Below are positions 33,814 through 42,454 of a stretch of 64,000 nucleotides of DNA, piece after piece (within the stretch, counting starts at the first letter, position 1; every line of letters starts with the position of its first letter). The translations under genes and the position numbers were made by a program. The notes under the pieces are model-generated. The model was given only the letters and a program-made list of their open reading frames with translations. It ran no database searches and had not been told where the DNA came from. This stretch comes from Paenibacillus polymyxa. GTDB taxonomy: Bacteria > Bacillota > Bacilli > Paenibacillales > Paenibacillaceae. The stretch lies in assembly GCF_001719045.1 (NCBI RefSeq), contig NZ_CP015423.1:496001-560000 (forward strand), given 5' to 3'.

Positions 33814-34410
33814 TTGCCTACAGGACGAATTACGATTATTACAGGCCCCATGTTCAGTGAAAAATCCGGCGAATTGATTCGCCGCTGTCAAAAACTAATC
33901 CAATACGGGCATCGTAAAGTGGTCGCTTACAAACCCGCTGAAGATAACCGCTATGCCGAGGACGAAATAGTAAGCCGGATCGGATATCGGCTACCCGCTA
34001 TCTCTATCCCAAGAAAACTTACAGATGAGCTCGTTCAGCGTATTTTGCAAGAAACAAAAGATGCCGACGTGGTTGCCTTTGACGAAGTCCAGTTTTTCAG
34101 TCGTCATATTATGTCGCTTGTACAAGAGCTAGCTTATTGCGGCAAGCATGTAATTGCCGATGGGCTGAATCTGGATTATCGAGGCAAGGAGTTCGGCTAT
34201 GTCGGTGGTCTGCTCGCCATGGCGGATGACATCGAGAAGCTGACTTCCTTTTGCGCTGTATGCGGTAGCTCGGAAGCAGTATTTACGCAACGTATGGTAA
34301 ATGGTAAACCTTCCACTGTGGGACCTATTGTGATGATCGGCGACTCTGAGGCTTATGAGCCTCGTTGTCGAAATTGCTTTATACCTCCTCATAAAGTGAA
34401 CTGCGATTAG
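33814..34410 (+). CDS. tdk: Thymidine kinase-like protein with altered Walker A motif
   Basis: This type II thymidine kinase homologue phosphorylates thymidine if active. It has DEVQFF (Walker B), GLNLDYRGKEFG, FTQRMVNGKPS and zinc cysteines CAVC...CRNC. The P-loop reads TGPMFSEKSGE (Glu16, Gly19) where the family has GPMFSGKS(E/T)E; the glycine before Lys17 is replaced by Glu. The region is otherwise well conserved. The TTG at 33814 has AGGGG eight bases before it, giving 198 residues; an ATG at 33784 is possible. The name holds, but kinase activity is in doubt. Confidence 0.82.
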   Translation: MPTGRITIITGPMFSEKSGELIRRCQKLIQYGHRKVVAYKPAEDNRYAEDEIVSRIGYRLPAISIPRKLTDELVQRILQETKDADVVAFDEVQFFSRHIMSLVQELAYCGKHVIADGLNLDYRGKEFGYVGGLLAMADDIEKLTSFCAVCGSSEAVFTQRMVNGKPSTVGPIVMIGDSEAYEPRCRNCFIPPHKVNCD

Positions 34411-34581
34411 TGGACAGATAGATCGACAAGCTGCAATATGCCTACGTGAGTACCAGTAACTTTTTTCTTGCATTTTTTTGGAACGAATCGAACCATTGCC
34501 CCGTATATCCGGTTAAGCTGTACAAGTTTTTAGTTTTCGTTTGTATATCATGACCATGAGATTATCTGGGGGGACGGAATA

Positions 34582-35358
34582 ATGAGTTTTTTTAACAAAA
34601 TCTTAGCAAGCGCAGGAATCGGTTCAGCTAAAGTCGATACGTTGGTGGATCAAGCTGTATATGTGCCTGGGGAAGAACTTAGTGGCATCATGCGCATCAA
34701 AGGCGGCAAAATTGATCAGGAAATCGGCAAAATTGACATCGAGCTCAAGACAGAATATATCGTGGAGCACGATGATAAAAAAACTATCAGCACCTGCTGC
34801 ATTGCACGGATTAAGGTATCTGACGGCTTTCATCTAGAGCAAGGACAGGAGCTTGAAATTCCTTTTTCCTTCAGATTGCCGTTGGAAACTCCTGTTACTC
34901 ACGCCAAACAGCCCGTCTGGCTGGAAACAGCATTAGATATTGGCATGGCTTTGGACCCGACCGATCGTGATTCACTCAAAATCGAGCCACATCCCTATAT
35001 GAATACAGTGTTTGAGGCGGTTCACCTGTTGGGCTTCCGATTCCGCTCCTCCACCTGCGAACGTCATCCTAAGCTGGGACGCGGCGTTCCGTACGTACAG
35101 GAATTTGAATTTACGCCCGGATCAGAATATGCACGTGATATCGAGGAGCTGGAGCTGGTTATGCAGTTGGAACCCGAGGGTGTGCATGTGCTTGTAGAAG
35201 TAGACCGCAGGGGCAGAGGGTTATCTGGTTGGCTTGAGACTGCATTTGATATGGATGAGCGTCATGCCTGGTTGAGTTTAAGCCGGGAAGAGCTCTCCTA
35301 TGGACCCGATCACATAGCGGATGCACTCGAGGAACTAATTGACAGGCAAATTAGATAA
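34582..35358 (+). CDS. spo0M: Sporulation-control protein Spo0M
   Basis: Spo0M has an arrestin-like fold and affects early sporulation and cell division in B. subtilis. The 258-residue protein begins MSFFNKILASAGIGSAKVDT, with VYVPGEELSGIMRIKGG, and ends in the alpha-helical part (EELSYGPDHIADALEEL). GGGGGGA precedes the ATG. It has a good terminator downstream and is convergent with the next minus-strand gene. Confidence 0.93.
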   Translation: MSFFNKILASAGIGSAKVDTLVDQAVYVPGEELSGIMRIKGGKIDQEIGKIDIELKTEYIVEHDDKKTISTCCIARIKVSDGFHLEQGQELEIPFSFRLPLETPVTHAKQPVWLETALDIGMALDPTDRDSLKIEPHPYMNTVFEAVHLLGFRFRSSTCERHPKLGRGVPYVQEFEFTPGSEYARDIEELELVMQLEPEGVHVLVEVDRRGRGLSGWLETAFDMDERHAWLSLSREELSYGPDHIADALEELIDRQIR

Positions 35359-35378
35359 CAATGTAAAATACAAACAAA

Positions 35379-35419
35379 AAACTCCTAACCAATTTACTAC
35401 ATCGGTTGGGAGTTTTTAT
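35379..35419 (+). terminator. Terminator after spo0M
   Basis: AAACTCCTAACC / GGTTGGGAGTTT arms enclose AATTTACTACATC and are followed by TTTATT on the plus strand; the minus strand also has T residues, so it may work both ways. Confidence 0.85.
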
Positions 35420-35465
35420 TAATTAAAAGAATTCTTTAATGATGGTCCTCAATCGTCTGTATAGA

Positions 35466-35870
35466 CTAAAGTGGCAACATATCCTGTCTTTCCGCCTTAT
35501 GCTTACACTCTTTGCATACCCCATACAGCGATCCATTGTCATCCGCATAGAAGGTTAATTTGTCTTCTTTTTTACAAAAGGAGCATTTTTGCTTGCCTGT
35601 GCCCTGGATAGAGTCAGACAGTCCAAATCCAGTTTGGGCCTGAATACCTGCTGATTTTGTATTTGCGCGTGGACCGAAAGACACTTTAGACTTAGATTCA
35701 TTACCGGTACGGGATTGTCGAGCGGACTTACGAGGACGAAATTCAACGACATTACTGCCCCGCTGTTCATTCAATTGTTTGTTGCTGCTGCGACTACGCC
35801 TTACTTTAACAATCCAACCCAATGCCACCAACAACACGCCGAAGAACACCCAAGTCAGACTATTCCACAT
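35466..35870 (-). CDS. Hypothetical membrane protein with C-terminal zinc-ribbon-like cysteines
   Basis: The 134-residue protein has an N-terminal membrane helix (SLTWVFFGVLLVALGWIVKV), a basic, low-complexity middle (KSARQSRTGNESKSKV) and a C-terminal CSFC...CKEC pair that could bind zinc. The fold of the C-terminus faces the cytoplasm if the helix is a signal anchor with basic residues following. I do not recognise the family. It is convergent with spo0M. The ATG lacks a strong ribosome site. Confidence 0.6.
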   Translation of the reverse strand: MWNSLTWVFFGVLLVALGWIVKVRRSRSSNKQLNEQRGSNVVEFRPRKSARQSRTGNESKSKVSFGPRANTKSAGIQAQTGFGLSDSIQGTGKQKCSFCKKEDKLTFYADDNGSLYGVCKECKHKAERQDMLPL

Positions 35871-36071
35871 GCTCTCATTCCCGCCTTTGCTTTAGAATTA
35901 ATTGGGTTAATACCACTAGCCCGTTCATTGCGATGACTTAGCCTATAGCTTTATCCATTGAAATATACCCGTGTATACAGCCTCTGTGCTGTTCATCCGA
36001 TTGTCTCCATATAAAAATCGTACCCTCCCGTGCAACATCCGACTCGCCTCTAACTGAGCATATTAGGTAAA

Positions 36072-36206
36072 TCATCTTTTCCTGAGGAGTACATTGACCC
36101 GTTTTACAAATTGTACATCATCCTTTTGAAAAACGATAATATCCCCTCTATGAAGATCGTTCTCCTTATCATAGCCCAATGGTGAGAATAAAAATGGCCC
36201 AGATGG
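36072..36206 (-). pseudogene. Fragment of a type I signal peptidase gene
   Basis: Conceptual translation gives about 44 residues, beginning PSGPFLFSPLGYDKEN and including LHRGDIIVFQKDD then FVKRV, with a stop codon at each end. RGDIVVF...VKRVIG is the conserved core of S26 signal peptidases, including the catalytic lysine region. The serine region, membrane anchor and C-terminal half are missing, and no start codon is present. It is a relic and not a working gene. Confidence 0.6.
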
Positions 36207-36211
36207 CTACA

Positions 36212-36715
36212 TTACTCCCCTTGATAATAAAAATCAATGAATCTTTTCGTCAACGGATTAAACTTATCAAAGCGTTTGCGGTGCGGTAAAAAGCCTGACT
36301 TATGTACTTGTTCTGCTAGTGTTTCTACATGTTCAAATCGCTTGAAAAAGGGCAACGCGAAAGTGTAAATATCTTCAATAATCTCTTGGATCACCCGTTC
36401 TCTTTCAGCTTCTGTGGACACAAGGTAATCCCTGTTTTCCGTATATTTCTTGGTAAGAGCAATCAACTCACTGTGAAAACAAGCGTCAGTATTATACTTC
36501 TTTTTTATTCTTTTGGATTCTACGATAATATAAACTTTTAATGCACCATATTTAGTCGCACCAAAACTAATTTCAAATATAAATTCCTTGGTTACTTTTT
36601 TCAAAACTTTTCTGCCTTTCAGATATTTAAAATCATTCAAAAATGGTGTAGCTATGATTTTGTCTATCGCTAACTGACGTAGTTCACTTGCTTTAAGTTC
36701 AGTCTTATTATCCAT
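36212..36715 (-). CDS. Hypothetical protein
   Basis: This is a 167-residue soluble, lysine-rich protein of unknown family. The ATG at 36715 has GGAG seven bases upstream; an adjacent ATG at 36718 is equally possible. The sequence has a beta-rich middle (KEFIFEISFGATKYGALKVYIIVES) and a helical C-terminus (HKSGFLPHRKRFDKFNPLTKRFIDFYY). The local DNA is AT-rich relative to the core genes. It directly follows, on the minus strand, nothing conserved; the signal-peptidase fragment is just downstream. Confidence 0.6.
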   Translation of the reverse strand: MDNKTELKASELRQLAIDKIIATPFLNDFKYLKGRKVLKKVTKEFIFEISFGATKYGALKVYIIVESKRIKKKYNTDACFHSELIALTKKYTENRDYLVSTEAERERVIQEIIEDIYTFALPFFKRFEHVETLAEQVHKSGFLPHRKRFDKFNPLTKRFIDFYYQGE

Positions 36716-36818
36716 CATGTCACTCCAACCCAAAGAATTTCACACCATTATATCATATCGTTCCAATTACAGGCTCCTCATATCTCCACTCTTTAATCAT
36801 AATATATTAATAAAAAAT

Positions 36819-36848
36819 AGAAAAAAAGCCGCTCACAATAGAGCAGCT
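36819..36848 (-). terminator. Terminator after the chemoreceptor gene
   Basis: AGCTGCTC / GAGCGGCT arms (one mismatch) with loop TATTGT are followed on the minus strand by a T run of seven. Confidence 0.75.
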
Positions 36849-36881
36849 AGTTCCTCTGAAACATAAAAAGCAGTATACGAA

Positions 36882-38582
36882 TTATACTTTGAATTTACCA
36901 ATTTGCCCTTGCAGGTCTTCCGCCATTTTGGACAGATTTCTTGCAGAAGAGGCAATTTCCTCCATGGATGCCAGCTGTTCCTGAGTTGCGGCAGATACGT
37001 GTTGTGTCCCTGCTGCGGCTTCCTCAGCAATCGCTGAAATTTGTCTGACAAAACCAACAATCTCATCCGTACTTGCAGACATTTGTTCTGATCCGGCAGA
37101 AACCTCTTCAATTTCACTGGCCACTTTATTTACAGTTTCCTGAATTAATTCAAAGGATGCGCCTGCATTTTGTACAACTTCACGACCTGTCATGACATCC
37201 TTCCCGTTGGACGCTACCGCCTCAATAGCATGGGTAGTATCCTTTTGAATCAATCCCACAAGCTCCGTAATTTGTTGAGCAGAATGAGCCGATTGTTCAG
37301 CCAACTTGCGAACTTCGCCTGCAACTACAGCAAATCCGCGACCATGTTCCCCTGCGCGGGCCGCTTCAATCGCAGCGTTCAAGGCAAGAAGGTTGGTCTG
37401 ACTAGAAATATTGGTGATAACATCAATGATCTTGCCAATTTCGTCTGAGCGCTCTCCCAATCCAGCCATGAGATCTGCCAATCCATTCATCGAATCATTC
37501 ACGGCATTCATCTGCGTAACTGCCTGTTGAATCATCTGGTTACCTTCAGCCGATTTATGGGCCGCATCTTGCGCAGATGCGAATACATTTTGCGCGCGGA
37601 TGGCGATTTGCTCAACACCGATAGACATTTCCTCAATAGCTTGGGACGATTTCGTCACCATATCTACCTGGTCTCCTGTTCCAGTAGCTACTTCTTGCAC
37701 CGTTTCGGTTATTTGTGCAGAAGCTTGGCTATTTTGCTCTGCGCTGGCCGTCAATTCTTCTGAGGAAGTGGTTACCAGCTCAGTCGTCTTACTCACAGAT
37801 TGAATCAGTTCACGAAGGTTCTCAACCATGACATTAAAGGAATGTGCCAACGTACTGATCTCATCCTTGCCCTTCACAATGATAGCTTCACTTGTAAGAT
37901 CACCCGATGCGATACTTTCAGCAGCACGACTGATTCGCAAGATAGGTTTAGATATAATTTGGGCTATGATGATTGCCATGATCAATGCTAATATAACGGC
38001 TGCTATACTCAAAACGATGACCAGTTGTCTACCTGAAATAAAGTTGTCAACAGCTTCTTTCGTAGTCTGTTTAGATCCATCTGCATTCAATTTAATGAGC
38101 TGACTGATCATATCGTTTGAACTATACCATAACTTATAGGACTCTTGATGAAGGATGCTTGATTGAGTGTAATCATTAGCTTTCCCCGCTTCAATCATTT
38201 CTGGCAACTTAGCCAAATACTCCGTATAATTTTTGGAGAATTCTTCATACATTTCACGTTCTTTAGGGGTAGCAATTAATTTTTCGTATATTTTTCGATC
38301 GTCCTCAACCTTTTTTAAAACCTTATCATATTCGGCCTGAACCTTCTCCATTTCTTCTGGGTCACGTTCTACAATAATGTTTAATGAGATCCGCTCTACA
38401 TCAGATATATCACCATTTAGTGTTCCCAGGATAGTCACACTTGGCATCCAATGGCTATCTATTTCCATCGAAGTGTCGCCTAAATTTTTCATTTTTGAGA
38501 TAGATGTTGTACTAATGACAATCAATAATATTATTACTGCAAGAAAACCCAATATCAATTTTGTTCGAATGTTAAATTTCAT
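36882..38582 (-). CDS. Methyl-accepting chemotaxis protein
   Basis: The 566-residue transducer has an N-terminal membrane helix ([17 protein letters not shown]), an extracytoplasmic four-helix-bundle domain (about 35-185), a second helix ([24 protein letters not shown]), HAMP, and a cytoplasmic signalling domain with the hairpin tip [26 protein letters not shown]. It would pass ligand signals to CheA. The ligand is unknown. GAGGAGC precedes the ATG. It is an isolated gene in a variable stretch. Confidence 0.92.
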   Translation of the reverse strand: MKFNIRTKLILGFLAVIILLIVISTTSISKMKNLGDTSMEIDSHWMPSVTILGTLNGDISDVERISLNIIVERDPEEMEKVQAEYDKVLKKVEDDRKIYEKLIATPKEREMYEEFSKNYTEYLAKLPEMIEAGKANDYTQSSILHQESYKLWYSSNDMISQLIKLNADGSKQTTKEAVDNFISGRQLVIVLSIAAVILALIMAIIIAQIISKPILRISRAAESIASGDLTSEAIIVKGKDEISTLAHSFNVMVENLRELIQSVSKTTELVTTSSEELTASAEQNSQASAQITETVQEVATGTGDQVDMVTKSSQAIEEMSIGVEQIAIRAQNVFASAQDAAHKSAEGNQMIQQAVTQMNAVNDSMNGLADLMAGLGERSDEIGKIIDVITNISSQTNLLALNAAIEAARAGEHGRGFAVVAGEVRKLAEQSAHSAQQITELVGLIQKDTTHAIEAVASNGKDVMTGREVVQNAGASFELIQETVNKVASEIEEVSAGSEQMSASTDEIVGFVRQISAIAEEAAAGTQHVSAATQEQLASMEEIASSARNLSKMAEDLQGQIGKFKV

Positions 38583-38832
38583 ATATTCGCTCCTCAGTTC
38601 TCTTTATATTAGATACTATATCGACAACAAACGACACATTGTTTATATCAAATTTAAAGAGAATTTCAGAACTGTTTACAAAAGGGAAATTTTTCTTCGT
38701 GATGGTTGGTGCAACTGATTCAGGTTTATTTTATAACCTCGTGGAGAGCATTATGTTTTATAATCCCCAACAATTGTACCGTCATATAGGGAGGGAGATG
38801 CTGAAAATCTTTATTCACTTATTCCATCAAAC

Positions 38833-38864
38833 TTAAAAAAAGGATACCCAAAAACGGGTATCCC
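38833..38864 (-). terminator. Terminator after the methyltransferase gene
   Basis: GGATACC / GGTATCC arms with a short A-rich loop are followed on the minus strand by TTTTTTT. Confidence 0.85.
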
Positions 38865-38872
38865 TTTATGTT

Positions 38873-39622
38873 TTACTTCCTAGCATTCACCATAAATCGT
38901 TCTGAATTTGTCCTTATTCCTAATTCGGTTTGATTGTCCAAAATAAATTGTTGGAGTATTTGAAAATCAATTTCTTCTTCTCCGAAGTTGGGAATAATTG
39001 GTGTGTGTTTCAAGAGAAATATTAAGTCTGCAGGAGTCTGATAATATTCGGTTGCATTGAATTCAAATGACTGTATGTTCTTAAAGCCCGCGTCACTTAA
39101 TTCGGTAATATATTGAGCTTTTAACGAGTCTTTCTTAGCACCCCATGCCTGTCCTCTTCCAAACGCTTCTTTAATATTTAATTTGTCGTTTTCGCTTACT
39201 TGCTGTGTCAGGAACATACCATCCTTTACTAACACCTTTGCTATTTCTTTTGCATAAAAACATGAATGTCGAGAAGAGATTACATTAAAGAAATTCTCAG
39301 GAAAATTTATATTTTCAGCATCCATCTGGAGAAAACGAACATTTGCTATGTCTGATTCAGCAGAATTCTTGGTTGCTGTTTCAATCATTCCAGTGGAATG
39401 GTCAATCCCAACTAGAAGTAATGCAGAATCTGCTATTGATAAAATTGCTTCCCCGCCGCCAGTACCGATGTCAAGCAATATATCCGACTTCTTGCATGTC
39501 TTCGCTACTTCATTGTAGAAGTCCCATTTTACTCCTTCGGAGATACATTTTACATGGCTGAAATTCCAGCCGTTGATTTTTCCAATCTTATTATAAAACT
39601 CTTTATACTCTATTGAATTCAT
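38873..39622 (-). CDS. Class I SAM-dependent methyltransferase
   Basis: The 249-residue protein has motif I DILLDIGTGGGEAIL, motif II/III LVGIDHSTGMIETA, and VRFLQMDAENINFPENFFNVISS, typical of small-molecule or protein methyltransferases of the Methyltransf_11/25 type. The ATG at 39622 (MNSIEYKEF) has AGGTGG seven bases upstream; the longer TTG form is less likely. The substrate is not known. The gene is AT-rich and stands alone between spo0A and the chemoreceptor, so it is probably acquired. Confidence 0.82.
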   Translation of the reverse strand: MNSIEYKEFYNKIGKINGWNFSHVKCISEGVKWDFYNEVAKTCKKSDILLDIGTGGGEAILSIADSALLLVGIDHSTGMIETATKNSAESDIANVRFLQMDAENINFPENFFNVISSRHSCFYAKEIAKVLVKDGMFLTQQVSENDKLNIKEAFGRGQAWGAKKDSLKAQYITELSDAGFKNIQSFEFNATEYYQTPADLIFLLKHTPIIPNFGEEEIDFQILQQFILDNQTELGIRTNSERFMVNARK

Positions 39623-39965
39623 TTTCTTTCCACCTTCCAATTAAGGATAAATACTACGGGATAACAGACCGATATCATTCAGTATTTTAGTTTTGTAGTC
39701 AAAAGGATAGACTTTCCCCTTGGCGGCTGGTACGCGTTTTTTCCAGCCCGGAAACTAAATACCTCGAACAATACGGAAAGACATCCGATTCACCTCATTT
39801 GAAAGATTGTTTTAATTATATTTCTAATAGAGCTTGTCGATCAAGCAATAGTTCAATAATATTTCTTTACAACTTTCTACCTTAATAGAACGACTACTGA
39901 AAGTAATGAAAATGATGATAATTGAAGAAAACTTTAAATTGTCCAATTGAAATTCAAAATCGTTT
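39623..39965. other. AT-rich intergenic stretch without recognisable gene
   Basis: Between the methyltransferase start and the spo0A terminator I see no ORF of note, no RNA motif and no clear repeat. It is AT-rich, with one GC-rich patch near 39718-39762. The promoter of the methyltransferase gene should lie near its left end but no convincing pair was found. Confidence 0.5.
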
Positions 39966-40021
39966 ATAAAAAATACCGCCTATTTACTGGTTCTTGGAAG
40001 AACCAATAAATAGGCGGTATT
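39966..40021 (-). terminator. Terminator after spo0A
   Basis: AATACCGCCTATTTA / TAAATAGGCGGTATT arms with an inner TGGTTCTT / AAGAACCA pair form a long hairpin followed by TTTTTTAT on the minus strand. It lies 130 bases after the spo0A stop. Confidence 0.85.
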
Positions 40022-40150
40022 AGTTGTCTACTATTCAGAAGTTTATCGGATCGGGTCGGCTGTTTTGGAAATTAATAGCCATCCCTGCAATTATCATTGA
40101 TAAACGTAAAACCACAAAAATCCCTTGCTTCATCAATCATTCTGACCCTT

Positions 40151-40954
40151 TCAGGACACCTTGTTCTCAATTCTCAGCTTATCTGCTACCATCGCTATGA
40201 ACTCTGAATTGGTTGGTTTGGACTTACTGATATTAATGGTGTACCCGAACAGGTGTGAAATGCTGTCGATATTTCCACGGGTCCATGCTACCTCGATAGC
40301 ATGACGAATGGCGCGTTCTACGCGAGATGCCGTCGTTTTGAACTTTTCGGCGATTGCCGGATATAATGTTTTGGTGATGGCTCCCAAAATTTCGATATTA
40401 TTGTACACCATCGTAATGGCTTCGCGTAAATATTGATAGCCCTTGATGTGAGCTGGTACACCAATTTCATGTATGATGGCCGTGATACTGGCATCCAGGT
40501 TTTTCGTCTTACCCATAGGTACAACGTTGGACCGCATGGATGAAATGGTCACCGGACTGCTGCTAACTAACTGCGGCCCCACTAATTGGCGAACACGGTT
40601 AGCCAGCACTTCCATGTCAAACGGCTTCAAAATATAATAAGATGCCCCGAGCTGTACGGCCCTCTGTGTAATATTTTCTTGACCGAATGCAGTCAGCATA
40701 ATGATTTTCGGCTGTGGAGTCAGGTTCATTTCTCTTAAACGCTCCAATACACCGAGACCATCCAGATGAGGCATAATAATATCTAAAATAAGTACATCAG
40801 GTATGTTGCGGGATTCTGCGATGCGTTGGAGCACTTCTTCGCCGTTATAGGCGATTCCTGTAACTTCCATATCCTCCTGATCGGAAATATATTCAGCAAG
40901 CAAATTCGTAAATTCCCGGTTGTCATCAGCCAACAATACCTCAATTTTTTGCAA
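40151..40954 (-). CDS. spo0A: Sporulation transcription factor Spo0A
   Basis: Spo0A is the master response regulator of sporulation. The receiver domain has acidic residues ADDN near 10, the phosphorylation Asp58 in LILDIIMP, and Lys110 in YYILKPFD. The C-terminal effector domain includes [16 protein letters not shown] and the recognition helix region [17 protein letters not shown] with [13 protein letters not shown]. The start is a TTG with GAGGAGGAAG upstream. A sigma-H-like promoter and 0A boxes precede it, so autoregulation is likely. Length 267 is normal. Confidence 0.98.
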   Translation of the reverse strand: MQKIEVLLADDNREFTNLLAEYISDQEDMEVTGIAYNGEEVLQRIAESRNIPDVLILDIIMPHLDGLGVLERLREMNLTPQPKIIMLTAFGQENITQRAVQLGASYYILKPFDMEVLANRVRQLVGPQLVSSSPVTISSMRSNVVPMGKTKNLDASITAIIHEIGVPAHIKGYQYLREAITMVYNNIEILGAITKTLYPAIAEKFKTTASRVERAIRHAIEVAWTRGNIDSISHLFGYTINISKSKPTNSEFIAMVADKLRIENKVS

Positions 40955-41032
40955 TGTACTTCCTCCTCATTGAGTGATATTCCATTGTGATATCTGTTTA
41001 CAGTATATAAATATTTCTTGTCGGAGTATATG

Positions 41033-41068
41033 ATTTCGACATCGAATTATGAATTCCTTCTGTCGAAA
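41033..41068 (-). promoter_or_regulatory. Sigma-H-like promoter of spo0A flanked by 0A boxes
   Basis: The minus strand has AGGAATT (41052-41058), 14 bases, then GAAAT (41033-41037), close to the sigma-H pattern. 0A boxes TTTCGACA lie immediately upstream (41061-41068) and, inverted, over the -10 (TGTCGAAA, 41034-41041). This matches the B. subtilis Ps promoter layout in outline. Confidence 0.6.
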
Positions 41069-41145
41069 ATTATTTTTATTTATTTTTTTTATATTTTCTA
41101 TTATAATTGATTCTTTATCTTGCAAATATGAGTTATTCCCCTGCT

Positions 41146-41153
41146 TTTCGACA
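41146..41153. promoter_or_regulatory. Distal 0A box upstream of spo0A
   Basis: TTTCGACA, read as TTTGTCGAAAA on the minus strand, is a full 0A box. It sits at the edge of the spoIVB terminator, about 85 bases upstream of the sigma-H-like promoter. Confidence 0.5.
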
Positions 41154-41188
41154 AAAAAATCTTAAGGCCACTAGCTCGCCTTAAGATT
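41152..41188 (-). terminator. Terminator after spoIVB
   Basis: AATCTTAAGGC / GCCTTAAGATT perfect stem with a short loop is followed by TTTTTTT on the minus strand. Confidence 0.9.
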
Positions 41189-42331
41189 AGAAGATGATTT
41201 CAAGCTTACGTTATTCTGCATGATTCCTGCATCGCGCAGCATCCATTCGATAAAACAACCGTAACCTGATTTAGGATCATTCACAAATACATGTGTCACA
41301 GCCCCGATAAGCTTACCATTTTGAATAATCGGACTACCGCTCATTCCTTGCACGATTCCCCCGGTCTTATCCAACAGCTTTGGATCTACAATGCGAATCA
41401 CAAGTCCTTTGGTTGCTGGTTTGTCCTGCTGAGAAATGTGTACAATTTCCGCCTGAAACCGCTGAATTTGTTGACCTTCCAGTACAGTCAAAATTTCTGC
41501 AGGTCCTTCCTTTACTTCATTCGCAAGAGCCACCGGAATAGGAGTTGAATACAATCCATATTGCGGCTCATCTGACATTTTCCCAAAAATTCCGAAATTC
41601 GTATTTCGTTCAATATTTCCTAATACCCGATGATCTTTGAGAAAATGAGCGCGTTTTTCTCCTGGTTCCCCACTTTGGCTTTTCGCAATTGACGTCACAT
41701 TGGACTGCACAATCTCTCCGCTCCCCACGACAATAGGGGTTTGGGTATTCATATCGGTAATTACGTGACCTAATGCCCCGTATACACCCTGGTCCGGTGC
41801 GTAAAACGTTAATGTACCTACACCTGCAGCCGAGTCTCTAATATACAACCCAAGCCGCCACGCTTTATCATCTTGATCATATGCTGGTGTTAACTTCGTG
41901 GAAATCGTCTGCTCTCCTCGACAAAGTGTAATGTCGAGTGGCTTTTTATTCTTACCTGCTTCGTCTACTGCCTCAGCAACCCTTGCCAGGCTATTGAGTG
42001 GTTTGCCGTTCATGTGTGTAATCCGATCCCCTAGGCGAATCCCCGCTGTTTCACCAGGTGACACCTTACGATCATTACTTTCCTGAATGATATGGTGACC
42101 GACGACAAGCACTCCTGAAGATTTTACTTTGACCCCAATCGTCTGCCCCCCCGGGTATACTTTTAAATCGGGAACTACACTTTCTTGGGTTGTCCTCATG
42201 CTTTTAGAGCCGAACAAATCCAAAGAAGCTTGTGGAGGCAGCGCAGCTTGCACATGCTGAGCGTTACCGATAGAACACATAAGAAAAACAAGCAAAAGAC
42301 CGAGCAATTTGATCCTGGAGTAAAAATTCAA
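41171..42331 (-). CDS. spoIVB: SpoIVB serine peptidase
   Basis: SpoIVB is secreted from the forespore and cleaves SpoIVFA to trigger pro-sigma-K processing. The 386-residue protein starts with a signal anchor (IKLLGLLLVFLMCSIGNA), has a PDZ domain (VLVVGHHIIQ...GIRLGDRITHMNGKPL near 75-125) and the S55 peptidase domain with GALGHVITD (catalytic His) and VQGMSGSPII (catalytic Ser). The start is a TTG with AAAGGGAG somewhat far upstream. Its terminator overlaps its last codons. The gene pair recN-spoIVB-spo0A is the conserved order. Confidence 0.96.
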   Translation of the reverse strand: MNFYSRIKLLGLLLVFLMCSIGNAQHVQAALPPQASLDLFGSKSMRTTQESVVPDLKVYPGGQTIGVKVKSSGVLVVGHHIIQESNDRKVSPGETAGIRLGDRITHMNGKPLNSLARVAEAVDEAGKNKKPLDITLCRGEQTISTKLTPAYDQDDKAWRLGLYIRDSAAGVGTLTFYAPDQGVYGALGHVITDMNTQTPIVVGSGEIVQSNVTSIAKSQSGEPGEKRAHFLKDHRVLGNIERNTNFGIFGKMSDEPQYGLYSTPIPVALANEVKEGPAEILTVLEGQQIQRFQAEIVHISQQDKPATKGLVIRIVDPKLLDKTGGIVQGMSGSPIIQNGKLIGAVTHVFVNDPKSGYGCFIEWMLRDAGIMQNNVSLKSSSNLKAS

Positions 42332-42454
42332 TGGCTGTCACGCTCCCTTTGCTTCTTTCGCTTGACGAGTAAAGGTGGTCGCCAATTGCGTACCTATAAG
42401 GTAACCTTGCCCCCAGGCTTTTATAACTGTTAAACATTACGCCAGCCGCTCTTT

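Noticed and set aside
38639..38836. A 65-codon plus-strand frame between the chemoreceptor and methyltransferase genes
   Set aside because: No ribosome site, AT-rich composition and no recognisable motif; it ends in the terminator region of the neighbouring gene.
39718..39762. GC-rich patch upstream of the methyltransferase gene as a riboswitch or element end
   Set aside because: No conserved aptamer blocks, no terminal repeats and no duplicated target were seen.
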